Source: Pseudomonas marginalis
GTDB taxonomy: Bacteria; Pseudomonadota; Gammaproteobacteria; Pseudomonadales; Pseudomonadaceae
Direction of reading: 5' to 3'
DNA length: 64,000 nucleotides
NCBI RefSeq assembly: GCF_900105325.1
Contig: NZ_FNSU01000003.1
Coordinates: forward strand, 62,001 to 126,000
The position numbers were made by a program, and so were the translations under genes. Below are positions 26,704 through 35,373 of the stretch, piece after piece. Under the pieces are notes generated by a model that saw nothing but the letters and a program-made list of their open reading frames with translations, was not told the DNA's origin and searched no databases. How positions within the stretch are numbered: position 1 is the first letter of the stretch; the number at the start of each line of letters is the position of its first letter.

Positions 26704-27663
26704 TCAACTGCCCAGCAGGCGGATGATGCGCACCATCGCCGGGGCACCCATCATTGCGATGATCGGCGGCAGTATCAGGGTCATCAGCGGTACGCTGAGT
26801 TGCGCCGGCAACTTGCCGGCCTTTTCTTCAAGGTTGAGGATCAGGGTCTTGCGGCTTTCATCGGCAATCGTGCGCAGCGCCTGGGACAACGGCGTGCCGT
26901 AGCGCTCGGCCTGAATCAGCGTGGCGACCATCACTTCCACGCTGCGCACGCCGGTGCGTTCAGCGAGGTTGAGCAGGGCCTTGGGACGATCGCTGAGGAT
27001 CTGCAATTCGGCCTGGGTGTAGCGCAACTCATCGGCCATTTCCACGGCCGACAGGCTCATCTCGCGGGACACCACTTGCAGCACCCGGCCCAGCGGCAGG
27101 CCGGCTTCGGCGCAGATCACCATCAAATCCAGGGCGTCCGGCAGGCTGCGATCCAGACGCCCGCCACGTTGGCCGGCGCGGACCTTGAGCCAGAGCTCCG
27201 GCAATGTGGTGCCGACAAACAATGCGATCAGGCCACCGGCGATACCGTTCAGGCTCATGCGCGAGCCAGGTTCCAGCACGCCGAATAACACCGTGCACAG
27301 CAGCGCCAGGCCCAGGACGTACTTGCCGCTCATCAACAGGCCCAGGGCTTCGCGGCTGCGAAAGCCGGCCATGCCCAGTAGGCGGCGCAAGTGTTCGCGG
27401 TCGCTGGCGGTGCCGGCCAGCTTATCGCCCACCTGCGCCAGGGGCAGCAACAGCGCGCGCAGGCGCGGTGACAGTTGCAGGCCCTGGCCACGCAGAATGT
27501 TGTCGTCGATAGGCGCGTGCGTGGCATCCATGGTCTTTTTACCCAGGCGCAGGGCCAGATCGTCTGGCCGCTGCTGCCGATACGCACCGATCAGTGCAAC
27601 GCCCAGGCCGCATAACAGCAGGCCGAGAGCGCCTTGGATGAGGGGATCATCAAGTGGGTTCAT
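26704..27663 (-). CDS. tadC: Tad inner-membrane platform protein TadC
   Basis: 319-residue T2SS-F family protein with membrane segments near both ends and the middle, and the GspF-type region SLPDALDLMVICAEAGLPLGRVLQ. It pairs with TadB as the inner-membrane platform through which the ATPase TadA drives pilus assembly. The ATG at 27663 overlaps the tadB stop by four bases (ATGA). Confidence 0.93.
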   Translation of the reverse strand: MNPLDDPLIQGALGLLLCGLGVALIGAYRQQRPDDLALRLGKKTMDATHAPIDDNILRGQGLQLSPRLRALLLPLAQVGDKLAGTASDREHLRRLLGMAGFRSREALGLLMSGKYVLGLALLCTVLFGVLEPGSRMSLNGIAGGLIALFVGTTLPELWLKVRAGQRGGRLDRSLPDALDLMVICAEAGLPLGRVLQVVSREMSLSAVEMADELRYTQAELQILSDRPKALLNLAERTGVRSVEVMVATLIQAERYGTPLSQALRTIADESRKTLILNLEEKAGKLPAQLSVPLMTLILPPIIAMMGAPAMVRIIRLLGS

Positions 27664-28661
27664 AGCACTCTGCGCACCATCATGTGGGTGATCAACAGGC
27701 CCAGGGTCACGCTGCCGAAGGCATAGAACAGCACGCTGTTGCCGGTGGGATCGTTAAGCAGGAAGTGAAAATCCTTGGGCGAATTGAGGTACATGTAGCC
27801 CAGGGACAACGGCACCAGCGCGCCGACAATCTTTGCCGAGGCACGGGCTTCGGAGGTCTTGGCCTGGATCTTCAGCTGCAACTCGTGGCGCTCGCGCAGG
27901 GTGGCGGACAGCCGATCCAGGGTCTCGCCCAGGCGCCCACCGGCTTCCTGGTTGATGATCAGGATCACCGCGAAAAACCGGTACTCGTTCAGCGGCACAC
28001 GTAACGTCGAATCCTGCATCACTTGGCGCAGTGGCACACCCAGGCGTAGCCAGTTGTCGATCAGGGCAAATTCCACCGCCAGGGGGCCGGGGATATTTTC
28101 CGCGACCAGCGTGAAGGCGTTGCTGATCGGCACTCCGGCGCGGGCGGTGCGGGTGATTGCGTCAATGGCCTGGGGCAGGCTCAGGCGCAGTTCCTTGAGG
28201 TGCTTGCCCAATGCGTTGCGGTACAGCACGTTGCCGATACCAAAAAAAGCGAGCAAGCCGAACAGACTGCCGAACAGCAGCGGCATCGGCGTTTCACGGC
28301 CCAGCAGCACCGCGATCATCAGGCTGCACAGACTCAGCAGGATGACGCGCGTGCGCAAGCTGCTGTGCCAACCCAGCACTCGCAGGTTCAGCCACACCCG
28401 TGCGATGGCCGGGCCAAGCACTGGCAGGGTTTCCAGGGGCGGATTTTCCAATTCGCGCAGCACGCTTTCGGCCTCGGCCAATGCTCCGGAAGGCCTGGCT
28501 GCCGGGGCTTCGTGGCTGTCGAACAAGGCCTTGAGGCGTTCCAGGCGCAGGCGGTTGGCCTCGTCGGCACGGCGTCGGCGGTTAAGGCTGCGCGCCGCCA
28601 GGAAAACCAGCAGCACCAGCACAAACACCAGCAGGGTAAACAGGTCGAGGAGGGCGTCCAT
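27660..28661 (-). CDS. tadB: Tad inner-membrane platform protein TadB
   Basis: 333-residue T2SS-F family protein with an N-terminal membrane helix (LFTLLVFVLVLLVFLAARSL) and the conserved segment LPQAIDAITRTARAGVPISNAF plus EAGGRLGETLDRLSATLRER. The ATG at 28661 is chosen over one at 28667 because AAGGG lies eight bases upstream and it forms the TGATG overlap used by other genes of the operon. Confidence 0.92.
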   Translation of the reverse strand: MDALLDLFTLLVFVLVLLVFLAARSLNRRRRADEANRLRLERLKALFDSHEAPAARPSGALAEAESVLRELENPPLETLPVLGPAIARVWLNLRVLGWHSSLRTRVILLSLCSLMIAVLLGRETPMPLLFGSLFGLLAFFGIGNVLYRNALGKHLKELRLSLPQAIDAITRTARAGVPISNAFTLVAENIPGPLAVEFALIDNWLRLGVPLRQVMQDSTLRVPLNEYRFFAVILIINQEAGGRLGETLDRLSATLRERHELQLKIQAKTSEARASAKIVGALVPLSLGYMYLNSPKDFHFLLNDPTGNSVLFYAFGSVTLGLLITHMMVRRVL

Positions 28662-30022
28662 CAGCATTGCCCTTCAAACAAATGGGCGTGGCTGGTATAG
28701 AACTGCGGGCGCTGGCCGCTGGCGACAAACTCGCCGATCAGATGACCCTTGGCATCGACGCTGGTGGTCTTGAAGCCGAACAGCTCCTGGGTCTGGATCA
28801 CGTCGTTTTCCATGCCGCAGATTTCCGTGATAGACACCACGCGCCGCGCGCCGTCGCGCATGCGTTCGATCTGCACGATCAGGTTGACCGCACTGGCGAT
28901 CTGGCGGCGGATCGCTTCCAGCGGCAGTTGCATGCTCGCCATCATCACCATGTTTTCCATGCGCATGATCGCGTCGCGCGGGGTATTGGAGTGCACGGTG
29001 CACAGCGACCCATCGTGGCCGGTGTTCATCGCCTGGAGCATGTCGAAGCTTTCACCGCCACGCACTTCGCCGAGGATGATGCGGTCGGGGCGCATCCGCA
29101 GGGCGTTGCGCACCAGGTCGCGCTGGTCGACCTTGCCGGTGCCTTCGGCGCTGACCGGGCGGGTTTCCAGGCGCACCACATGGATTTGCTGCAGTTGCAG
29201 TTCGGCGGCATCTTCGATGGTGATGATGCGGTCGGCATCGCTGATTTTCTGCGACAGGGCGTTGAGCAAGGTGGTCTTGCCCGCGCCGGTGCCGCCCGAG
29301 ACGATGATATTGAGCTTGGCCAGCATCGCCCGTTGCAGCACCTCAGCCATCTGCGCCGACATCGCGCCGCGCTCGGCGAGGATTTCCAGGGACATGTTGC
29401 GGCGCATGAATTTACGAATGGAGATGGTGGTGCCGTCGATGGCCAGCGGGTAAGTAATCACGTTGACCCGGCTGCCATCGGCCAGGCGTGCATCCACCAT
29501 CGGGTGGCTTTCGTCGATGCGCCGGCCGACGGCGGCGGCGATGCGCTGGGCCGTGTTGAACACATGCTCTTCGTCGATAAAGGTGATGGGCGACAGTTCC
29601 AGCTTGCCGAATCGCTCGACAAACACTTGGCCGGCACCGTTGACCAGGATGTCGTTGACCGAGTCGTCAGCGAGCAACGGTTGGATTGGACCGATGCCGA
29701 CCATTTCGTTGAGCATCTCTTCGCCGATGCTTTCTTCTTCCTGGCGCGACAGCTGCAGGCGATTGTCATCGCAGATGCGGCGGATCACTGTTTCTATCTG
29801 CACCCGTAGTTTGTCACGGCCCAGGCTCGCGGCTTTGAGCGGGTCGATCTGATCGTAAAGCTGGCTGCGAATCAGCTTGCGGTGGGCGAGGGCGGTGAGG
29901 TCCACGGCTTTGCTGGCGGCGCTGCGTTGCACACTGGTGGCGCGCACTTCCTGAGGGGCAGGGGCGGCGGCAGGCATAGGTGTTGCGCGGGCCTGGGGCT
30001 TCTTCGGTTGACGGATGAGCAT
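28661..30022 (-). CDS. tadA: Tad pilus assembly ATPase TadA/CpaF
   Basis: 453-residue secretion ATPase of the CpaF branch. It has an N-terminal hydrophilic extension, the segment DDSVNDILVNG, Walker A GGTGAGKT (243-250), the Asp/His boxes around TIEDAAELQL, Walker B-type RIILGEVRGGE and the TGHDGSLCTVHSN histidine box. All catalytic features are present, so it should power Flp assembly and possibly retraction. It follows tadZ by 17 bp. Confidence 0.96.
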   Translation of the reverse strand: MLIRQPKKPQARATPMPAAAPAPQEVRATSVQRSAASKAVDLTALAHRKLIRSQLYDQIDPLKAASLGRDKLRVQIETVIRRICDDNRLQLSRQEEESIGEEMLNEMVGIGPIQPLLADDSVNDILVNGAGQVFVERFGKLELSPITFIDEEHVFNTAQRIAAAVGRRIDESHPMVDARLADGSRVNVITYPLAIDGTTISIRKFMRRNMSLEILAERGAMSAQMAEVLQRAMLAKLNIIVSGGTGAGKTTLLNALSQKISDADRIITIEDAAELQLQQIHVVRLETRPVSAEGTGKVDQRDLVRNALRMRPDRIILGEVRGGESFDMLQAMNTGHDGSLCTVHSNTPRDAIMRMENMVMMASMQLPLEAIRRQIASAVNLIVQIERMRDGARRVVSITEICGMENDVIQTQELFGFKTTSVDAKGHLIGEFVASGQRPQFYTSHAHLFEGQC

Positions 30023-30039
30023 GCGCGGTTCTCCTTGGC

Positions 30040-31257
30040 TCAGGCCGCTGTACGTGGGCGCCCAAGGGCGTGCTTCAAGCGGGTGATGATGCTCAATGGG
30101 GTGCCCGAGCGTTTGGCCGGTTGGCGGCCGCAGGCGAGGTCGGCGAGGTCTAGCAGGGCGTTTTCGAACGCCGGTACGCCGGCCAGGCTCAGCGGTCCGC
30201 GCAACAGGCTTTGGCTCAGCACATTGCCGACATGGGGCAGTACCAGGTCGATGCGCCGGCCCACGAAGGCTTCGAATTGCGCCCGATCAATCAGGCCCGC
30301 ACCGGCATTCCGTGTCGGGTTGACCACCAGCAGCAGGTGCTGGCCGCTGCTCTCGTCGCCGATTTCGCGCAGCAGGCGCAGGGTGTGGCGGGCGTCCTGT
30401 ACGGTGAGGTCGGTGAGGATAATCCGCGTCTGCGCGTTGTCCAGTACCTCCAGGGCCCCCGAGGGCCGCCCGGCGGGCAGGTCCCAGATCACCTGGTTGA
30501 ACATATGGCAAAGGTTGCCGCCCAGGTTCATCAAGTGCTCGGCATCCAGCGTCGGAGCGGAATGCAGGTTGGCTTCCTGGGCGAGCAGGAACAGGCGTTC
30601 GTTGATCTGGCCCATGGACCGTTGCAAAAAGCGCGTGTCGATTTCTTCACTGGCCAATACGGCCGTCAGTCCGGCTTCGCCCTCATAGCCCAGCAGCAAT
30701 GCCTGGTCGCCGTTGGCACGGTCGAAGTCGACCACCGCGCAGTGGGTATGACGGTGCTCCGAGAGCAAGCGCGCCAGGCCGCTGACTACGGTGCTGGTGC
30801 CCGCCCCCCCACTCGCGGCGGTGACCGCGATGGTGCGGCCGGTACGCGCGGGTAGGTGCTGATCGCTGCCGGTAGCGCGGGTGAGGGTGTCGGCCAACTG
30901 GTCCAGCGGGACGGGTTTGATCAGGTAGTCGAACAGACCATGGTGCAACAACGTGCGGTACAGGTTGATGTCCTGGCGACTGCCCAGGGCGATGATCTGG
31001 CACGCCGGATCGCAGCTCTCGCTAAGCTCATTGATCGCGTGCAGCGGCAGGGCTTCGTCGTCCAGGTCGACCAGTAACAGGGCTGGCACCGGATGGGCGC
31101 GGGTCCATTCGATGGCCGCACCGACGCCGCCGGTACGCGCGCTTTCGTCCGCGTAGCCGAGGCGTACAAGGTGTTCGCCGTAGAGCCGCGCCTGCTCGGC
31201 GTTGGCGGCAAACAGCAGCAGGTCCGGCAGGCTGCCCGAGGTTTTCGAGTCGTTCAT
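30040..31257 (-). CDS. tadZ: TadZ/CpaE-like polar localisation ATPase
   Basis: 405-residue protein with a receiver-like N-terminal domain (residues about 12-125, without a clear phosphorylation pocket) and a MinD/ParA-like domain. The P-loop is the deviant form ASGGAGTST, where the usual lysine is missing, as in many TadZ proteins. TadZ places the Tad machine at a cell pole. It is 15 bp downstream of the CpaD-like lipoprotein gene. Confidence 0.9.
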   Translation of the reverse strand: MNDSKTSGSLPDLLLFAANAEQARLYGEHLVRLGYADESARTGGVGAAIEWTRAHPVPALLLVDLDDEALPLHAINELSESCDPACQIIALGSRQDINLYRTLLHHGLFDYLIKPVPLDQLADTLTRATGSDQHLPARTGRTIAVTAASGGAGTSTVVSGLARLLSEHRHTHCAVVDFDRANGDQALLLGYEGEAGLTAVLASEEIDTRFLQRSMGQINERLFLLAQEANLHSAPTLDAEHLMNLGGNLCHMFNQVIWDLPAGRPSGALEVLDNAQTRIILTDLTVQDARHTLRLLREIGDESSGQHLLLVVNPTRNAGAGLIDRAQFEAFVGRRIDLVLPHVGNVLSQSLLRGPLSLAGVPAFENALLDLADLACGRQPAKRSGTPLSIITRLKHALGRPRTAA

Positions 31258-31272
31258 GGCGTGGCTCCAGGG

Positions 31273-31929
31273 TCAGTTCTTGCTGAAGTCGATGTCGAGC
31301 AACTCGCGCGGCTCATCGTCGTAGTAGCGGGTCACACTGTTGACTGCGGTGTTGCCATCGCCACTGTCCAAGGCCTGGGCGCGGACCAGGTCACGCGGGT
31401 CGGCGACCATGCGCGCAATGTTGGCGCGATTGGCACAGCCCAGTTGCCCGGTGGCCTGGAACGGCTTGACGGTCCAGCTCTGGCCATCGGCAATGACGCA
31501 GTCCGGGACTGTCACCACCATGGCCTCGGAGACCACTTGCAGGTCTTCATCACTGGTGTTGCCGGCGCGCAGTTGTACCGGCTCGACGATGATTTGTTGT
31601 ACCGGTGTGCCCAGTTCACGCAGGACCGTGGCCAGGCGTTTGCTCAGCGTTTCACCGGCCGGAGTGAAGGGCCGCAGCGTCAGGGTCTGGTTATGCAGGC
31701 GGCCCTGGCTGCGCAGCAGGGTGTTGAGGTTGGCCAGGGAGTCGGGCGTGAGGCTGCCAGTGCCATTGGTATGCAGGGCGGCCATTAATGCTTGGGGCTT
31801 GACGCTCGGCGCCTGGGCCTGGTTGTACGGCTGGAAGCGGTTTTCGCGCATCTGGTTGATCTGGTGATCGCAGCCAGCCAGCAGCAGGGCCACGGCCAGC
31901 AGGGGCAACAAGGGTTTGATCGCAGGCAT
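31273..31929 (-). CDS. CpaD-like Tad pilus lipoprotein
   Basis: 218-residue lipoprotein with signal peptide ending LLLAGC. The middle contains a peptidoglycan-associated-like stretch (TLTLRPFTPAGETLSKRLATVLRELG) and the C-terminal region has LGCANRANIARMVADPRDLVR, which is diagnostic for the CpaD family. It probably stabilises the RcpA secretin. The second ATG (31929) is chosen because GGAG is eight bases upstream; the first, six bases earlier, has no spacing to it. Confidence 0.87.
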   Translation of the reverse strand: MPAIKPLLPLLAVALLLAGCDHQINQMRENRFQPYNQAQAPSVKPQALMAALHTNGTGSLTPDSLANLNTLLRSQGRLHNQTLTLRPFTPAGETLSKRLATVLRELGTPVQQIIVEPVQLRAGNTSDEDLQVVSEAMVVTVPDCVIADGQSWTVKPFQATGQLGCANRANIARMVADPRDLVRAQALDSGDGNTAVNSVTRYYDDEPRELLDIDFSKN

Positions 31930-31946
31930 GGGCATCTCTCCGTGAC

Positions 31947-33464
31947 TCAGTACAGGTAGCCGGCGGATGCCTGGCTCGGCAGTTGGGTGTCGAGGGCGCG
32001 AATGCCGCGTCCGGGTGTCTGCAAATCGCCGGGGCTGGTGGGCTCGACCACGTAGGCGGTGGCGATGATCACCAGTTCGGTGTCTTGCTGGTCGCTGTTC
32101 TCGGTTTCGAACAGGCGGCCCAGGCCGGGAATATTTTTGAGCCCCGGCACGCCGGTGACGCTCTGGTTGATGTTGCTGCGCAACATGCCGGCCAGGGCGA
32201 AGCTTTGGCCGCTGGCCAGTTCGACGGTGGTGTCGGCGCGGCGCACCTTGAACGCGGGGATCACGTTGCCTTCCAGGGTCACGGCGCCTTCGTCCGACAG
32301 GTCGCTGACTTCCGGGGCCACGTGCAGGCTGATGCGGTTGGGCGAGAGCAGGGTGGGGGTCATGCGCATGATCACCCCGTACTGTTTGTACTCGATGCTC
32401 ACGTTGTTGTTGGTGATGATCACGATCGGCACTTCGCCACCGGCGGCGAAGCCTGCAGTCTCACCCGACATGGCGGTGAGGTTGGGCTCGGCGAGAACCG
32501 TGGCCAGGCCGTCTTCGGACAGCGCGGTGAGCAGCCCGGCGACGCTGGTGGATCCGCGGGTGTGGGAGCCGCCCGCGACCGCATTGGTGGCCGTGCGCAG
32601 CGGGGTGATGCCGCTGTTGGTGGCGGTAAACAAGCTGCTGGCGTTGCTGAAGAAGTAGTTGTTGTTCTTCAGCGTGGCTTCCCAGTTCATGCCCAATTGG
32701 CTGCTCAGGCTGCGCGACACTTCGACGATGCGCACGCTGATATTGACCTGGGCCGACAGTTCCACCTTCAACTGGTTGATCACCCGGGGTGGCGGTACGT
32801 CACCGCCTGCGCCACCACCACCGCCCTGGCCACCGTTTTTGTCATCGCTGGAGCCGAGGTAGGCCTGCACGCTGCTGATCACCTGCTTGGCTTGTTGCGG
32901 GGTACGCACCTGGCCGCGCACGATCAGGCCATTGCCCGAGGAGGGGCCAAATTCGACGTGGGCGCCGGGGATTTCGTTATTGATTTGCTCGCTGAGGGCC
33001 GCCAGGTCGTGGCGGGCCACCAGGCGGATTGCCGCGATGACGTCGTCGTTGTGGTCCAGCGCATACAGGGTGGTGGTGCCAGCCCCTTCTGCAAACAGGA
33101 ACACGCTGCTGCTCGAAGGCATTTGGAAGCTGGCGACCTTGGGATCGGCCACCAGCACTTTGGCCGCCGCGCGCGGTAGTTGCAGCAGGCGACCTTGCTT
33201 GACCAGCAACTGGATGTCTTCGGTCTCTTTGACCTCGGTGAGCTTGGCCGGCAAGCGCGGGTTTCTGGCCGGTGGGGTGTAGAACACCTGCTCGGCCCCA
33301 TCAGCCTGGGCGTCTTCGGGCGTGTCGGGATGCACCGGGCCGATGACCTGATCTTCGGGATAGTCCTGGGCGGGTTCTTCGGCCAGGGCGATGGTTGGCC
33401 AGGTCGAGCTGATGCTCAGGGCGCACGCCAGCGTCAACGCCGGAGTCTTCGAGGCGAACTTCAT
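31947..33464 (-). CDS. rcpA: Tad secretin RcpA/CpaC
   Basis: 505-residue outer-membrane secretin with a signal peptide (LTLACALSISSTWPTIALAEE), an N-terminal pilus-secretin/BON-like domain (VLVADPKVASFQMPSSSSVFLFAEG) and a C-terminal secretin domain (LATVLAEPNLTAMSGETAGFAAGGEVPI; VPGLKNIPGLGRLF). A Gly-rich loop (about 203-212) separates them. It forms the pore for the Flp pilus. The start at 33464 is the one that leaves a proper signal peptide. The gap to rcpC is 69 bp. Confidence 0.94.
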   Translation of the reverse strand: MKFASKTPALTLACALSISSTWPTIALAEEPAQDYPEDQVIGPVHPDTPEDAQADGAEQVFYTPPARNPRLPAKLTEVKETEDIQLLVKQGRLLQLPRAAAKVLVADPKVASFQMPSSSSVFLFAEGAGTTTLYALDHNDDVIAAIRLVARHDLAALSEQINNEIPGAHVEFGPSSGNGLIVRGQVRTPQQAKQVISSVQAYLGSSDDKNGGQGGGGGAGGDVPPPRVINQLKVELSAQVNISVRIVEVSRSLSSQLGMNWEATLKNNNYFFSNASSLFTATNSGITPLRTATNAVAGGSHTRGSTSVAGLLTALSEDGLATVLAEPNLTAMSGETAGFAAGGEVPIVIITNNNVSIEYKQYGVIMRMTPTLLSPNRISLHVAPEVSDLSDEGAVTLEGNVIPAFKVRRADTTVELASGQSFALAGMLRSNINQSVTGVPGLKNIPGLGRLFETENSDQQDTELVIIATAYVVEPTSPGDLQTPGRGIRALDTQLPSQASAGYLY

Positions 33465-33533
33465 GGTGTCGGGTTCCGAGTAGGCGAGTACGGCCAGCGT
33501 CACGGCTGGCTGTGAATAGGGGTGAATGTCGGC

Positions 33534-34439
33534 TTAGTTGACCTTGACCATTTCCAGCTGGGCGCCGCGAAACGCCTGGATCGGTGGGTTGAAACCGTCG
33601 TAGATCCGGGTGGCCTGGCGCAAGGTGGTCGCGCTCTGGCTGCCTGGTTGCGGGCCGTCGCCTGAGGTTTCTGCGATGCCGCGCAGCGCCAGTTGCAGGG
33701 TGCCGATTTCCCGCGCCAGCGCCAGGCGTTCGGCCTGTGACGGAGGCACCTCAAGGGTCACGGTTTCGTAGAACTCGGTGTCGCGGCGTTGCTTCTTGCG
33801 TAAGGCCAGGTCGGCTGGGCTTTCACGCAGGCTGATGTCGCTGCGGGTAACGTTGTTCAGGGCCAGGACGCGGACGTTACGCAGCAAGGTCTGGGACGCC
33901 AGCTTCGGCAGGCCGTCGGACGCACCCGTGCTTCTTTTGCTTTCGGCGGCGAGGTTCAGGCTCAGGATCACGTCGACCCGGTCGCCGGCCGAGACCAGGC
34001 CGGAACTGCTGGCCACGGCATTGGTCGGCACGGCCACGGCACGCATCCCCGGTTTGAGCACGGCGGCGACGAAGCCAGGTTCGCCAGGACGCACCACGAG
34101 GTTGTTGATCAGCGGCTGGCCCTTGGCGATGGGTTGGCGCACGGTGGCGCCGAGCAGCACGTCGATGGTGTCCTGTTCGCGCAGGAAGTACTGCCGGGGC
34201 GAGTATGTGTGCTCGGTGGTTTGCCATTCCACGCTGGCGGTATCGATGAATTCGCCCGGCTTGATGTTGCGTGAGGCCACCAGGACCGCTTGTTTGGGCT
34301 CGGGCTCGACGACCGGCGCCACGACCTGTTGCACCACCGGCGGTTTCGGTGGAGTGGCGAGCAAGGCCCGGGCGAGCAGGGCAGCACCGCCGGCCACGAC
34401 CAGGGCACCGGCCAGCAGAAGAATGGAGGGGATTTTCAT
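33534..34439 (-). CDS. rcpC: Tad pilus protein RcpC/CpaB
   Basis: 301-residue periplasmic protein with one N-terminal membrane anchor (ILLLAGALVVAGGAALLARALL), a SAF domain (VLVASRNIKPGEFIDTASVEW) and the RcpC-type core (VAVPTNAVASSSGLVSAGDRVDVIL). It works with the secretin. Ends ..LEMVKVN. It is located between the prepilin peptidase and rcpA. Confidence 0.92.
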   Translation of the reverse strand: MKIPSILLLAGALVVAGGAALLARALLATPPKPPVVQQVVAPVVEPEPKQAVLVASRNIKPGEFIDTASVEWQTTEHTYSPRQYFLREQDTIDVLLGATVRQPIAKGQPLINNLVVRPGEPGFVAAVLKPGMRAVAVPTNAVASSSGLVSAGDRVDVILSLNLAAESKRSTGASDGLPKLASQTLLRNVRVLALNNVTRSDISLRESPADLALRKKQRRDTEFYETVTLEVPPSQAERLALAREIGTLQLALRGIAETSGDGPQPGSQSATTLRQATRIYDGFNPPIQAFRGAQLEMVKVN

Positions 34440-34454
34440 GGGATCAGCCCGAGA

Positions 34455-35015
34455 TCAAGAGTGAATAGGAAACAACAAGGTGTAGAACGCACCGCTGGCA
34501 ATGGCCAAACCGTAGGGAATGCCTTGCTGACGATCTGGCGTGAGCACCGTGGGCACTGGAATGTTCAGTTGCGGGTAACGCCGGCCGACCTTCAGCCAGC
34601 CCCGCGCGCAGGTGTTTTCCATCAGGGTCAGCAGCGGCAGTGCCAGGGCGAGCATGCCGCCGGAGAGCGCGGTAATGATCAGGAAAGCCATCAGGTCATC
34701 ACAGTCGATCCACAGGCACATAACCGCCATCAGCTTGACGTCACCGGCCCCGACTTGGCCCAGGCTGAACAGGCCGTAACCCACCAGCAGCACGATGACG
34801 GCGCCGGTCAGAGAACCGGTGAGTTCATGCATGATCTCGCCGTGCCCAAACGCTGCCCACGGGCCCTGACCAAGCAATGCCATCACTGGCAAGGCGACCC
34901 ACAGCGCGATCAGAGTGAGTACCAGGGTGTTGTGGATGCGCCGGTACAGCAGGTCGGTACAGATCACCCAGCACAAGGCCGGGATCAGCACCAGGAAGGC
35001 AAGCGTGGATGGCAT
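34455..35015 (-). CDS. tadV: Flp prepilin peptidase (TadV/FppA)
   Basis: 186-residue A24-family aspartic peptidase with several membrane helices. The catalytic aspartates are in VICTDLLYRRIHN (Asp21) and the GAGDVKLM motif. It lacks the N-terminal methylase domain of PilD, as expected for TadV. It would cleave the Flp prepilin encoded immediately upstream (22 bp gap). Confidence 0.93.
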   Translation of the reverse strand: MPSTLAFLVLIPALCWVICTDLLYRRIHNTLVLTLIALWVALPVMALLGQGPWAAFGHGEIMHELTGSLTGAVIVLLVGYGLFSLGQVGAGDVKLMAVMCLWIDCDDLMAFLIITALSGGMLALALPLLTLMENTCARGWLKVGRRYPQLNIPVPTVLTPDRQQGIPYGLAIASGAFYTLLFPIHS

Positions 35016-35036
35016 GACTCGCTCCGTCGCCAGCGC

Positions 35037-35237
35037 TTACTTGCTGGTACCGGGGTTGTTGGTGTTGGTGATCTGGTCGGCGATGGACGCGAAACGTTCC
35101 TTGAGCGCAGTGACGAACACCCCTTCGGAGCCAAAGATCACACCGATCGCGGCGGCCATGGCGGCGGCGAGAATCCCGTATTCGATGGCGGTCACACCAC
35201 TTTCGTCAGCGAGAAAAGCTTTAAGGCGGTTGGCCAT
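35037..35237 (-). CDS. flp: Flp-type pilin
   Basis: 66-residue prepilin: short leader MANRLKAFLADESG, then the Flp signature VTAIEYGILAAAMAAAIGVI with cleavage after Gly14 and the conserved Glu-Tyr pair. The C-terminal part (SIADQITNTNNPGTSK) is short and hydrophilic. It is the first gene of the tad operon. AGGAG lies upstream of the ATG at 35237. The promoter element with TTAA half-sites lies about 110 bp upstream. Confidence 0.96.
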   Translation of the reverse strand: MANRLKAFLADESGVTAIEYGILAAAMAAAIGVIFGSEGVFVTALKERFASIADQITNTNNPGTSK

Positions 35238-35303
35238 GGAGAGGCTCCTGAAGGGTTGAAAACAAAGGGGTGCCAGGAGAAGAGGCGCTCCCGGCGAGGT
35301 GGT

Positions 35304-35360
35304 GATATTAGGATTTATTCTCAATTGGAGATCAACAGCCGAATTATTAAGAATGCTTAA
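35304..35360 (-). promoter_or_regulatory. flp-tad promoter element
   Basis: TTAAGAATGCTTAA (35347-35360) is identical to the copy before the tadG-like gene. A second block 29 bp to its left (GATATTAGGATTTATTCTC) is a looser version of the block at 17661 and 24611. Read toward flp it gives GAATAAATCCTAATAT with a plausible -10, TAATAT. It lies between the histidine kinase gene stop and flp. Confidence 0.6.
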
Positions 35361-35373
35361 GGAACGCGCTGTT

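Noticed and set aside
30040..31257. Damaged P-loop in TadZ
   Set aside because: The missing lysine (ASGGAGTST) is the usual deviant form in TadZ/CpaE proteins and not a sign of decay.
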